DNA of 64,000 nucleotides from Locusta migratoria (taxonomy: Eukaryota > Arthropoda > Insecta > Orthoptera > Acrididae), in the NCBI GenBank assembly GCA_026315105.1, contig CM048745.1, forward strand, positions 279,017,247 to 279,081,246, given 5' to 3'. Shown piece after piece: positions 35,101-46,329 of this stretch (position 1 is its first letter; each line of letters starts with the position of its first letter). The position numbers and the translations under genes are program-made. Under the pieces are notes generated by a model. The model saw nothing but the letters and a program-made list of their open reading frames with translations, made no database searches and was not told the DNA's origin.

Positions 35101-35460
35101 CTTTCGCCATTGTTGTAAAGGATGCGGCACCTAAATTCGTATCCAACGCGCTCCCGAATATTTTTCAGGTGGGAACGTTTAAGCGCAGAGAAATGTAAGC
35201 TCGACGGCTGCTCAAAGGCCGCCGCTGTCAACGGACGCCGGCTTCGGCAAGGTGGCACGTGGCGCGAGGGCACGCGGCCCGGCAGTGCATCGAACGCCCG
35301 CGGCTGCCGGCGGCGCTGCTGTCGCGGGTAAGTGACCTTGACCCTGGCAGGAACGAGGTCACGTCCCGACGTTCGCAGCGCGTCGCATTTCCGTTTCAGA
35401 GCGGAGGTCGATTGTGGTCCACGCCAGCTGTGGCATGCCATGGCCTTCCCCAACACCTGG
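35101..35460 (-). promoter_or_regulatory. CpG-rich block, candidate Acsl promoter and 5' exon
   Basis: Very CpG-dense from about 35.14 to 35.40 kb. On the minus strand the block ends ACAACAATGGCGAAAG|GTACGT, a strong donor at 35101/35100 downstream of an in-context ATG (35110). Spliced to Acsl exon 1, this ATG would open a short upstream frame of 9 codons overlapping the main ATG, so the exon would act as 5' UTR. On the plus strand CGCGG|GTAAGTGACC at about 35330 also looks like a donor, so a divergent transcript is possible. No transcript data support either. Confidence 0.4.
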
Positions 35461-35780
35461 CCGTGTTAACCAAGTCGGCAAGGTTTCGCCAAACAATAGT
35501 AGCCAAGGTTTTATTAAAGAGCTTTTTCACTTGCTACTAAAATAAGGGACTTATTTAGCTGCCGGGACAGACTGCAACAATAGGTGAGACTACATCCAAT
35601 TCGACAACTTATGTGGCAGCTTATGGCTAATAATTGCAAGTTTCAAAGCATGTTTGACATTACGTACACAAGCATTTTTAGATAATCAAAAATGCTTTAG
35701 ACGAAGTTCACGAGAAAAATCTGGAGAACGAAACCGTGTACATTTTATATAAACAACGAAGCTCTTAAGTAACAGTCCTT
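35461..35780. other. No feature recognised
   Basis: Mixed sequence between the CpG-rich block and the fold-back. Confidence 0.5.
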
Positions 35781-35967
35781 TAATGATAAAAAGGAGTCAA
35801 GTTCGCAAAATTATTTTTACAATTTATTAATATAGGTGACCGGTTTCGATCTAGGTTTAGATCTTCAGACCTCGCTATACATGTTCAGATTTAAACCTAG
35901 ATCGAAACCGGTCACCTATATTAATAAATTGTATAAATTTTGCGAACTGGACTTATTTTTATCATTA
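35781..35967. repeat. Fold-back element, arms about 81 bp, loop about 23 bp
   Basis: TAATGATAAAAAGGAGTCAA...GGTGACCGGTTTCGATCTAG on the left is mirrored on the right up to TTATTTTTATCATTA, with a few mismatches. The loop is at about 35864-35886. The GACCGGTTTCGA...AGATCTTCAGA core is of a kind found in dispersed orthopteran repeats (recollection, not checked). Confidence 0.92.
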
Positions 35968-38106
35968 AATAAGTTCGCTGTTTCTTCTAGGTAAGGAAAC
36001 AATGTTTTCCAAACTGATTAATAGTCTTTTCCTGTGTTAATATTCAAGGATACCGTACGTCAACGTTGCGATGGTGCTGTCGCAAAGAGTACCCTTAACT
36101 CGGAGGTATTTCGTATTTTTTATAGACTTCTAAAGACTGAACTGGTTTGCTTTAACAATGTTAATTTCTGTAGTTGGTGAATCCTGTCAGGTGTTTCTAG
36201 TTTTAGGTGCAACACTATTAACAGCCGTGCTTTATTGTACGATTTAACACTAATCCCTTTCCATTATTCGCAGAAACTGGTATCAGCTACACCAATGAAG
36301 GTCAGGTTTTCGATTTGGTACTTCCTGCTAAGCAGCTATTCATAGTAAGCGGTGCGGTATGGTACCTTATACCATGTAGTATATCAAATATGAAGATGGG
36401 ATAGTAGTCTTAACGAAGCATACGACTAATAACTTTTCAATATCTTCAGAAGACACGCTGAATCTAAAGACATCCATGGCCCTCTAATGTAGCAGAGTAT
36501 GACGCAGAAGTCATTTAACCTTAGAGACCCAGGTGGATTTTGTTTTATAAATATCCACAAGAGTACACTACATGCAATTTAGAGACTTATGGTAGCTTTC
36601 CAGTTACCGTTGCTAGAGGCCGCTACTTATTCCTTTGTATTCGCCAGTTGATTGTTGGCGCGGGAAAACTTGTGGGTGTGAGACCCAGCCCGTCCGCTTA
36701 CGCTAGCTTTTATTTGCTTGGGTAGATTTGTTATACTGACCGTGAAGAATACAGAATAAGGCCTTCAGATTTGATGGAATACAATATTTTTAAGGATATG
36801 TTTGTGCATAAAAATACTAATAAGCACTATTTTTGTAGTTTTTGAAAGCTTATTTTGTATTCATTACAGAACGTAAATAAACCGTTTGGTCTGTCAGACC
36901 CAGCTCGCCCTTTCTTTTTCGCCCGTCCGTTCTAGGGTTAAGCTTTCTTGTGGACTGCTTTATGAACTATGAACTTCACCCGTCATCCTTACAACTTATT
37001 CCAGTCCTCATCTGGAGAATTGCTACACTTTCTTTTTTTGGCCATTATCCATTGATCTTAACAGTTCACTTTTTGGAACAATATGCGGATACAACGCAAT
37101 TCTCCGTAAAAACGATCGCCGAGGTGTAGTTAGACTCTCTAATAGAAGCTTTGTCAGTCTGTCAGGACCCACACAATCATACCAGCAGACGAGAGCGAGA
37201 ATTGTGCCTGTATCAGTGTGTGGCTTTTTTTAACAGCCTTTGACCCGAAGCTTTAGCTGATATTCCTTTTCTTCTCGCCATCGCATTTACATTGTATCTA
37301 TCTATGTCTATGACTTCCCATGGACACCAAGTTGGTATTTCGTGAAAGTAAATTACATTGCCATCTGTACCATTTTAAAACTTTATGCCGATGCGACTGA
37401 ATTTGTGCAATCTATTTTTGTTACAGATAATCTAACGTTACGTTAGTATGGGACCTGTTGAATATGATCATTTAGCCTGAGGACACACCTCAGGGTACAT
37501 CTTACGATGGCTCTTCGAGACTTCATTCTGACTCATTTTACAAATCATAAAATTCTTGCACTGAGTTAAATGCATATTTTGAAGTCATTTCCTCAACCGT
37601 CACGCATGAAACTAATTTCGCATGGACTTGTGGCTGTAAAGCCCATACTTCGACATGTTAAGTGTCGTGAAGCTCCCCAAGGGTGAATATTTCGGACGTG
37701 CAGGCCTTTTTATAAGTTTGTTCGTTCCATGTTTAGAAAAAATCTGTTCATCTTGATAAGTGTAGGGTCGTGCCTAAAGTATCTTGTCTAGATAGCAAGA
37801 AATTACGAATACAGTTCTGTAGTGCACATGTTGGTACAAGAAAATTGTTTTGTGCCGCTAAATTTGAATTTCCTGATTACACAGAAGTAATCAGTTCATT
37901 TGATGCCATGGTGATACGAAAATCATTTACGTTTCAGTGTTGTAAACACAGTTACTTCTGCAGCATTTTCTGTGACAGGACGCCCGAGAAAATAGTTCAC
38001 ATCCCAAAGGACACGAGATACGGTGATTAAGGAACTAGGGACAAAAAGAGGAAATTCCACTATTTTCGTGAACAATTTTAGATGTAATTTTAAAACATTT
38101 TAACAG
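35968..38106. other. No gene recognised
   Basis: AT-rich but with frequent CpG (about 30 in 36001-37000 by my count). Short ORFs here (for example 37770-38030) have no recognisable content. Confidence 0.5.
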
Positions 38107-38485
38107 CACTTGCCAGTTTCCCCACGGAGGACATCGAACAAGTCCAAAGAAGGGCAGCTCGTTCCGTATTGTCACGATATAGGGGAGACAGCGTTACGGA
38201 AATGATACAGGATCTGGGATGGGAATCATTACAACAACGACGCTTATCGCTTCGGCGTGGGCTACTTACGAAACTAGTCGCCAACATTCTCCGAATGCGA
38301 AAATATATTGACTCACATAGGTAGCAATGAACAGAATACGAGAAAACGGCTCGAACGGAGAGATTCAGGTGTTCTTCCCGCGCGCTATTCGTGAATGGAG
38401 ATAAATGGTATAACGGTGGTTCGATGCACCCTCTGCCACGCACTGAATGTGATTTGCAGAGTATCACATGTAGATTTAGAGCAAG
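38107..38485 (+). mobile_element. Jockey/CR1-like LINE, 3' end fragment
   Basis: Encodes in broken frames the EDIEQVQRRAARSVL-type C-terminus and ends in the shared 3' tail (CACTGAATGTGATTTGCAGA, then GTAGATTTAGA). Same family as copies at 4.15, 53.05 and 62.15 kb. Confidence 0.8.
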
Positions 38486-38940
38486 AGTACTGCTAATGAA
38501 GTAATAAATGTTTCTCATCTTTATTATGCAAATTCTACTCTGTAAACTTAGAAATGCGAAAGCCCAAAATAATGAAGGATGAATGGTTTGATTTTGAAAG
38601 GGACTAAAAATTATGAAATAGGACTTTTATAGCATACATGTTACATTTTAAAAAATTGCTGTTTTATATGGTGGCTTTCGTTTGTGGAAATACAGTCATT
38701 ACCGTTCTAAGACTAATCCATTAAAAAATCAAAGTAAAGATTCATCCGGAATCTTTAGATTCTACAAGCCGCTTCTTTGTACTTTAAACGATTATACTGG
38801 TACATTATCTTCAACTGAAGATAAAATTCTCATGAACATTCCTACCGATAACACGAAAAATACGTTCAGGTATAAAACTAAAAATTGCGGGACATTGACA
38901 AATTTCCTTATGAGGAACGGTTGGTCACGAACGAGTAACT
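38486..38940. other. No feature recognised
   Basis: AT-rich. An 86-codon plus-strand frame (38682-38942) matches nothing I know. Confidence 0.5.
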
Positions 38941-39260
38941 AGACCATACGCGTCGCTACTAACCACGCGTTGCAGAAAACGCGCAGAAACTGCGAATGAA
39001 ACGTTCTGCGCATGCGCAGGTACACTTTCGCGCATGCGCAGACGCAAAGCAGAATAAAACCGTTGCTAATGTTCCACGGCAGAAAGCTTGTGCTGAAATC
39101 ACGGGTGCAGCTGTTGTGCCGTGGCTGGAAGCGGCCGCCGGCTGCGACCTCGACCCTCAGCTGACGCCGGTCAGGGTACAAGGCGCGGCGGTGGCGTGAC
39201 CAGCAGTTTGCTGCCTTTTATTTCGCGCTTACTTTCCGCCAGTCGCACGCGCTGCGGAGC
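38941..39260. promoter_or_regulatory. CpG-rich block with two NRF-1-like palindromes
   Basis: TGCGCATGCGCA at 39007-39018 and GCGCATGCGCA at 39030-39040 match the palindromic binding site of NRF-1 (Ewg in flies), with centres about 22 bp apart. CpG-dense sequence continues to about 39.26 kb. It may be a promoter for an unseen transcript, or a distal Acsl promoter. No TATA box or donor site singles out a strand. Confidence 0.4.
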
Positions 39261-39449
39261 TGACGGCCGCAACCACCACAGCACGAGTAACTTAAGCCCT
39301 GGCCCACTGATAAACTAAATGTTTTTTAATCACTTTGTTCATAAAACCTATTTTGTGGACAAGCGACCATATGTTGGCATGCATGAAATTTTTTTTAAAA
39401 GTCTTGGTCGCAATTAGCTTTATTTCATATGACGCGTTTCGAGATCATT

Positions 39450-39696
39450 AGATAAAAGATTTAAAAAAAAAAAAACAACGATGGGAAATACAATTATCTT
39501 GGTATATATGCTTGATTACAACTTAAAATATCATTGACGTCTAGTGACAGTTGAACCAGACTCATGCCCAACTGTCAGTTGGGCATGAGTCTGGTTCAAC
39601 ACTGTCACTAGACGTCCATGATGATATTTTAAGTTGTAATCAAGCATATATACCAAGATGGTTGTATTTCCCATCGTTTTTGAAAATCTTTTATCT
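39450..39696. repeat. Fold-back element, arms about 120 bp, almost no loop
   Basis: AGATAAAAGAT...ATGGGAAATACAATTATCTT...CATGCCCAAC on the left mirrors GTTGGGCATG...ATCTTTTATCT on the right, centred on TGTCA at 39573-39577. There are a few mismatches and an A-run length difference. Confidence 0.93.
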
Positions 39697-40767
39697 GCAT
39701 GGTGTTAACATTTTTTATTCTGATATACCAACGGAGTAGTAATGTACTGACTTACGGGTCTACCAAGACGCCAATCTATACGTATTATAAGCGTATTTCA
39801 TATGTATATCACTGGACCGACTTCAAACACTAAATAGCTATGGGGTGGGGGCTGGGGTGTAAGAACCGACAGTTCAGGAGAACCTCACGATGTAAACTAC
39901 AACATGCAACGAGCGGATGACAATTCATCCAATATTTGATAGAGCAGTTGCTACTTCCACGTTGACGCATTTCTCACTGAAGATATGAACGAAATGAAGG
40001 GAAGGCTATCGCTTAATATTTCAGTTCATGCCGAATATCTAGTTCCACTACATAACGTCAATTTCTACACCACTAATTTTATTCGCGAGTCATTTTACGG
40101 ACATACTGAATGTCACTAAAAATTCTTACAATGCAGGAGATAAAATGCATGAAAATCTGAACCTATACGCAAAAAGTAATTTATTACTTAATTACCAATT
40201 CCATTCTCAACACATTTCGCAGTTTCTCAATATTTCACTTTACGAACTTGGAAAATTTTAGGAGTGTCATCTAAAGCCTGAGCTCCATGAAAAATGGATA
40301 CAGAGTAGAAAGCTATGGCTAGATGTAAGGAATGAATACAAGAAAAATACCAAACCGGAAAGCGCCGGGAACTATAATAAAATGACGTACTCTACAACTT
40401 GGAAATCAAGGTCAATCCTCGCATGATGCCTAATGAGGCCGCATACATGCACGAAACACGACAGCGTTAATCGACTAATCATACGTCTGCAGCAGCCACG
40501 CCAACAGCTTGCGTCGATGTTTCTGCGAACGTGTCAAAGTAGCTGTCCTTGGTCGCTGCTTATTACTCGTGTAAACAGCCCGCCGTTCGAAGTTATCCAT
40601 GTCGCCACTGCCTATTTCTTAAGTCGGCAATGGCTCGGAATGATCACCTCACTAATTCTCATTCTGTACTGTTACTGCTGCTTTTTAATAACTTAAAGAG
40701 AATTTTAGCTCATAGCGGTAATCCATTCCGAAGTATCTTCAAAATCATTTTCTACACATTTGAATTT
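39697..40767. other. No gene recognised
   Basis: Mixed sequence with short uninformative frames. Confidence 0.5.
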
Positions 40768-40990
40768 GAAACTTCCTGGCAGATTAAAATTGTGCCGGAA
40801 CAGAGATTCGAACCTGGGAAGTAGTGAGGACCGACCGTGAAGCGTGCCGGGTTAGCTCAGGCGGTGGAGGACTTGCCCGCGAAAGACAAAGTTCCCAGGT
40901 TCGAATCCAGGTTCCGGTACAATTTCAATCTGCCAGGAAGTTTCACACCGGCGCGCACACTGCTGCAGAGTGAATACTTATTCTGGAAAC
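40768..40990 (+). mobile_element. tRNA-like inverted-repeat element (copy 1)
   Basis: Termini GAAACTTCCTGGCAGATTAA and its reverse complement (40914-40944) flank a tRNA-like unit (about 40845-40917) with an A-box-like TTAGCTCAGGCGGTGGA and B-box GGTTCGAATCC. A further 46 bp (GCACACTGCTGCAGAGTGAA) follows and is also seen upstream of the copy at 60.1 kb. Confidence 0.8.
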
Positions 40991-41055
40991 ATTTCCATTT
41001 GTTCTTATAGAAAGGGTAGCATATTTTTAAGAATCAAGGAATTTTTGCATGTACT

Positions 41056-41305
41056 CCCGCCAGGTCCTAGCATTTTTATCTGTCACTTTACACTTTCACC
41101 TCTGGCAGTGTTGCTAACGTGAAAAAATCGAGTAGCACCGTGGTTCGGAACCCAGGTTAAACTGTAGGTCCCCTATAACTGGCTGGGTAAGTCCGTTCGA
41201 AGGTCGGAGGAAGGCAACGGCATACCACCTCTAAACAGGACCATACCTAGTAAAGCAATGTGGCGTTCAAATCCATCTTCGGATTGACTGCTTTACCTTT
41301 TCATG
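41056..41305 (+). mobile_element. tRNA-derived SINE body, head mostly lost
   Basis: Matches the reverse complement of 49293-49550 almost throughout (GTAGCACCGTGGTTCGGAAC, CTATAACTGGCTGGGTAAGT, GGAAGGCAACGGCATACCAC). Only the last bases of the tRNA head (CGCCAGGTCC) remain. Confidence 0.75.
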
Positions 41306-41820
41306 GAAACCAAATTAAGATTTGACAGGGCTGCTGAATAAACTACTTTGGTTCCCAGCCTTATGTTACTCTTATACCACCAGGCCTGACAAACCAAGAA
41401 ATTTACTTCAGCTTGTGTAATGCTGATATCATTGCCTATATGTAAAATAAAGGTAAAAAATACTTCAGGAAGGAATGAACTGATGAGATGGAAACTAAGT
41501 TAGGGTTTAGATTTCTTATAAATCTTCGGATTGTTGACTTTTTAACTATATCCGCATTACAGTTATAAGATTTTTTAAACCTTTAAAGGTTCCGTGCTGG
41601 TATCTAGGAGGAAAAGATTACTGTAACTTTCCATCGACGTTAGATATGAAATTACTATAGTTTAATAAAGATGAGGTACTCTATAGCAAATTATCAATTT
41701 CAGCATTCGCTGAAGGACTTTAGCGAAGCTTATTACTCTACCAACTGAGCTTGTTCTGCTACCAGTCTGAAGACTGGTCCCTGCAACAGCCCGTGCTGTC
41801 GCTAGCCACCTTTTTGCCGC
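41306..41820. other. No feature recognised
   Basis: AT-rich sequence after the SINE. Confidence 0.5.
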
Positions 41821-42070
41821 CAGCTACAGGCCAGTAGTTGGTGACTTCTCGCCATCAGCGTGCCCTTGAGCGCGCGGCGTCAACCGGTTGCAGCGGCCAC
41901 TCTTCCAGCGCAGCCTGTGGTTGGTCGCTACGCAGCAGCTCCTGGCGAAACAGCCGCCCAGCATACCGGGACGGCCAATGCGGCCAAAGAGCGCTCTAAA
42001 TATATGCCGACAAGGGCCCAAGCCCGCCTCCGACGGCGCACCACTCACCGAGCACTCATACTCTAAGTTA
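41821..42070. promoter_or_regulatory. CpG-rich block with TATA-like GCTCTAAATA
   Basis: About 200 bp of CpG-dense sequence followed by GCTCTAAATA at 41993-42002. The same 10-mer follows a CpG-dense block at 46531-46540, which suggests a shared repeat promoter (for example an LTR) or coincidence. A minus-strand 135-codon frame covers it but has no recognisable domain. Confidence 0.3.
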
Positions 42071-44330
42071 TGTGTAACTGCTGTCTGATTAGGCTGGGTG
42101 GGTGGCCCGTTCGTAAGCTGGTGCTTGTCACCTCTTTTGGGAAACGCGTCGTATGGCGGAAAATTTGGATATTTAACAATGGACCTGATTGTACTGCCGA
42201 ATCTAGTTGCCTTTAATAATGGTCGTATCACAGCTGAAGGTTTTTACGGCTCAATGACCTTACTAATTGTCCTGATGTACAGAAGGTCAAACTAAACGTT
42301 CAATTTTGTAGGTACCATACAAATCTTAAAATTTACCTATGAGGATAGTTTAAATTTATCAATGTTATGAAGGAGAAGTAATTTGAATTAAGTATCAACG
42401 GATAATTGCCGTCTTTTCTGCTTAATGCAGACACCCAATTTTACGAATAAATATACTGTGGTACTGTGAAGCATTTAAGCTTTAATGGAAACTTATGGGT
42501 TGGTTTGTTTGGGATAGGGGGACTAAACTGCTAAGTTTCAGTCCCCCCGGTGGGGTCAGGAAGTAGTGAGGGTAGGAAAGAGTGGCGAGAAAGGAAATGC
42601 AATAAAGGAAGACTGCATTAGCTCGGGGCCCCGTGCTCGCCTCGCACGCGTACACACGAAAGAATAGCGAGTTCCTTGGGGGAATTTTGACTAAACACGT
42701 CTGCAATAAATGGCAGTAAGACATCCGATCCTTTCTGATTACGTAGGCCTACTCCAAAAAGTTCTAATTTGCGCTTACATTCAAAAATACCACGACCGGT
42801 GCCTGTTTCGCATACGATGCGCGTTTTTCATTGAGGCGAAAGGCAGGAAAGCAGTCAACTTTCTCTGGTTGTGGTCCATATGAATACTGCATATGGATTC
42901 CTTTGTGGCGCCACGCAGACACGGCCATCACGGACCTAGTAATTCCCAGAGGCAACCTGCAACTACTGAAGAATCCCCTACAGTCATTGCAATGTGGAAA
43001 AACCAATTTCAACAAATGAAGTCTAGCAAATTAATATGAATCTTGAGGCCACGTTGGAGCGCAGAGGGCTTTATCTCCATGGTGACAGCTTTTCCAATAC
43101 TTAAGCAACGTGTTACAGAAGTAATTGTTGTGCAATGATAAGAATACGAAGCAGTAAGATATTAAAGATAGTCAATCGAGTTAAACTCGTGGTTTCAACT
43201 GATACTTTCCAGTCTACGAAGCCGTGACTATTCACTTTACAATCCCAAGATTTAATGCCCGACAGTAAGTTTTCCAAAAGAAGCACGACCGATGTTACTG
43301 TTATGAACTCAAATTTAAGAGAGATTGTTACGGAATGAACTCTTCGAGACACCGACTATGCAATGCAGTGAACCTTTTCATGGAATCTAGCTAGGCCATC
43401 AGTAATTTTCAGTGATAAGTTAGCGAGCTGGAGCTTTCGCTTAACGTGATGACTTCATGCTTTAGTTTTTTGCGAGACAAAGATCTCGGCTAAAGACCTA
43501 CTCCGTCTACAGGATTAAAGTCCCGGCAAACACTGAAGATTGAGACCGTAGAGGATTATAATCCTTATTAATCGGTGGGCGACAAGAGCCAAGACCAGGT
43601 CGTGGGTCAAACGACAGGTTCATTCAGAAAATTTGCGACAGTTTTATTCAAAATGTAATTGTTCAGTACTTAAATCAATTTATGCACGATTTTAATACTG
43701 TCAAGTTGCGGGAATTCCGACTCCAAGGAGACATACAGTCTTACGAGTATCGCAAAGGGTGCAGTATCCCAGGAAGTTCTAAAGGCAAACCGGAAATGTT
43801 TACACTGTTGAGGCTAAAATTGTTGCAATGCTGTTTTGACGTCTCAAAATTTACTATACGCCACATGAAAACCCAAACCAACTAACGCGGGCAGCGTTTC
43901 TATTAATCCCTACTTCAAACAAAAGGAGCATATGTTACACGCTTACATTTATGAAAGTTTCCCGTCTTCGTGTCAGAAATACTGTTTCCTGATTTCGATG
44001 GCTGATTACAGGAGATTTCGTTTCGTCTGTGTATCCCTACTATGAAATGGCATGCGTTGCCTGATGAAGCGACCGTTGCGTATGTGGTCTCACGGTTTGC
44101 GCCTTGCTGGTAACTAGGTTAGCTGCAGGGAAACCTCTTTCCTCAATTGTGGGAATACACTAGCGAAGTGGCGCAAAGGGTTACGCCGGTCCCACCTGGG
44201 ACTGAGGGTTAACTAAACTACAGTTCTCTTAATGGCAGCAGCTTACCCGTAGAATTCAAGGAAGAAATTCTACCAGAAACCCGTTCCTTAGTAGAGACCG
44301 TTAACAGCAACTCTAATCCCGTCGTCCTAC
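42071..44330. other. No gene recognised; possible SINE fragment near 42.49-42.60 kb
   Basis: GGGTTGGTTTGTTTGGG...GACTAAACTGC...GTCC at 42495-42550 may be part of a short dispersed repeat. The remainder, including GC-rich 43.9-44.2 kb, is unassigned. Confidence 0.3.
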
Positions 44331-44354
44331 ATACTAGTTTTTCTGTTTAACGAT

Positions 44355-45053
44355 ACGATTAAGATGGATATTGTGTTGAAGAGAGCGTATAAAATGAACA
44401 TTAACAAGAGGAAAACAAAAATAATGGAATGCAGTCTTAGAAAATCAGGCTATGCTGAAGGAATTAGATTATGTAACGAAACAATGAAGTTGGTAGATGA
44501 GTTGTGTTACTTGGGTAGTAAAATCGTCTCAGTACAGAGGATATAAAATGCAGAATGGCAATGGGAAGAAAAGCTTCTTTGAAAAAGAAATTTGCTAACA
44601 TCGAATATTAATTTAAAATGTAAGGAAGTCCTTTCTGAAGGCATTTGTGTGGAGTGTTGCTTTGTACGGGAGTGAAACATGGACGATAAGCAGTGCTGAC
44701 AGGAAGAGAATAGAGGCTTTTGAAATGTGGTGCTACAGAAGAATGCTGAAGATTAGGTGGGTAGATCGCATAACTAAGAGGTACTGAACAGAATTGGTGA
44801 GAAAAGGAATTTTTGGCATACCCTGACTAAAAGAAGGGATCGCTTGGTAGAACACATTCTTAGACAGCGAGGAATTGTAAACTTAGCATTGGAGGGAAGT
44901 TTGAGGGGTAAAAATCGCAGAGGGAGACCAAGAGACGCGTATAGTAAGCAGATTCAAGTGGAAGTGGGTTGCTATGTCGAGATGAAAATGCTTGCTCAGG
45001 ATAGAGTAGGGTGGAGAGCTGCATCAAACCAGTCTCCGGACTGAAGACTAACA
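44355..45053 (+). mobile_element. 5'-truncated RTE-like element, 3' fragment
   Basis: Same 3' region as 25617-26293 and 19.6-20.29 kb: INKRKTKIMECSLRKSG, YGSETWTI (frame-shifted), LALEGSLRGKNRRGRPRDAY, ending CCGGACTGAAGAC without a microsatellite tail. At least two frame breaks. Confidence 0.85.
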
Positions 45054-45578
45054 TACTGAGGGCGAGCTCGAAAATACGAAAGTGACTACAGTGTCAAGAC
45101 GACAGGCACTAGCGTTACACAAAAATGTTAACTGGACTATTGTTACTACATGTTTGGTGATGCGACTAATAGGTTAGCTCATTTACCACGCAATTTAAAG
45201 TTAAAATATTTTGCATAATTTGGTCACGTAATTTACGAAGGGATCTATTTTCTACCGTACTTTGTTACAACATTCCTTTTGGCGGGCAATAAGAGGCAAG
45301 TAATGAGCCCACTATCACAAAGCGGTATTTAGGGTCTTCGTGACATGTTAGTATGCAAACATGGGAAAGTTTGCCCAAAATAGTTTCGCCTGTTCTGAGA
45401 CAACCTTTACTTTTTCTACATTCCTATCAACTCCAAGTGATACATCACAGAACTGAGATGAAAATGGACATTACATGACCACGGCGACATTCTAGTCTAG
45501 CAATTCAAGGAAATTGAGGGCATATGAGAATTTGAACTGCGCTTTTTAATTAAGCTTCTTGTTTGGTAATATTCTTTT
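45054..45578. other. No feature recognised
   Basis: AT-rich sequence between RTE fragment and palindromic element. Confidence 0.5.
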
Positions 45579-45774
45579 GAAACTTCCTGGCAGATTAAAA
45601 TTGTGTGCCGGAACCGGGACTCGAACCTGGGACCTTTGCCTTTCGCGCGCAAGCGCACTACTGTGCTATCCCGACACGACTCACGAGGCCGCCTCAACTT
45701 TACTTGCCCGCGAAAGTCAAAGGTCCCAGGTTCGAGTCCCGGTTCCGGCACAATTTTAATCTGCCAGGAAGTTC
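45579..45774. mobile_element. Palindromic element with a tRNA-like B-box in each arm (copy 2)
   Basis: The arms (45579-45653 and 45703-45774) are near-identical inverted copies. Each runs from GAAACTTCCTGGCAGATTAA through the tRNA T-arm sequence GGTTCGAGTCCCGG (GGGACTCGAACC on the other strand) to a CGCGAAAG anticodon-arm-like stretch. The unit resembles two tRNA 3' halves facing each other around a 49-bp centre. Confidence 0.85.
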
Positions 45775-45836
45775 TTTCGAAATTTCTAATGTAAAAAAAG
45801 TTATCAGTTTAACAATCTTGCAACGACCATGGTAAA

Positions 45837-46260
45837 TCACACTTGTGCGTCCTCTCCTGGAGTACTGTTGTCCCTTGTGGGACCCTCACCAGGTGGGACT
45901 GACGGAAGACATTGAGAAGGTTCAGAGACGTTACGGGGGGGGGGGGGGGCAAAGCGTCACGGAAATGTTGCACGAACTGGGGTGGAAATAAAAGACGTTA
46001 TTCATTGCGGCGTGATCTGTTTGAAACTTCGCAATCACCGACTTTTACTTCTGAATGTAGAAATATTTTGCTAGCACCCACCTTAGGAAGACATGACCAT
46101 CCCAATAAGAAATCAGATCGAAAACTGAAAGATTTAGGTGTTCTTTCTTCCCGCGCGCTGTTAGAGAATGGAACGGTAGAGAAAAGTTATGAAAGTCGTT
46201 AATGAACCCTCTGCCAGGCACGTTAATGTGATTTGCAGAGTATCTATGTAGATATAAAAG
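45837..46260 (+). mobile_element. Jockey/CR1-like LINE 3' fragment with poly-G tract
   Basis: CTTGTGCGTCCTCTCCTGGA and the following sequence match the copy ending at 57.85 kb. A 15-G run (45935-45949) interrupts the region where that copy has ATGGAGGGGAAAGCG. It ends in the shared tail GTGATTTGCAGAGTAT. Confidence 0.8.
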
Positions 46261-46329
46261 AATACGTCAGACTGCTTACATGATCACATGAAGTACTGGG
46301 CTCCTATGTCGACTAGCAGTGATTTCCAG

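Noticed and set aside
34968..35456. 162-codon minus-strand frame over the CpG-rich block
   Set aside because: High GC and CpG lengthen frames by chance. The translation is arginine- and proline-rich with no recognisable domain, and a consensus splice donor (GTACGT) interrupts it.
40845..40917. A functional tRNA gene with A- and B-boxes
   Set aside because: It lies inside the termini of an inverted-repeat element present three times in the window, and the anticodon arm is imperfect.
41824..42231. 135-codon minus-strand frame
   Set aside because: Covers a CpG-rich block, no recognisable domain, no clear start context, and overlaps equally long frames on the other strand.
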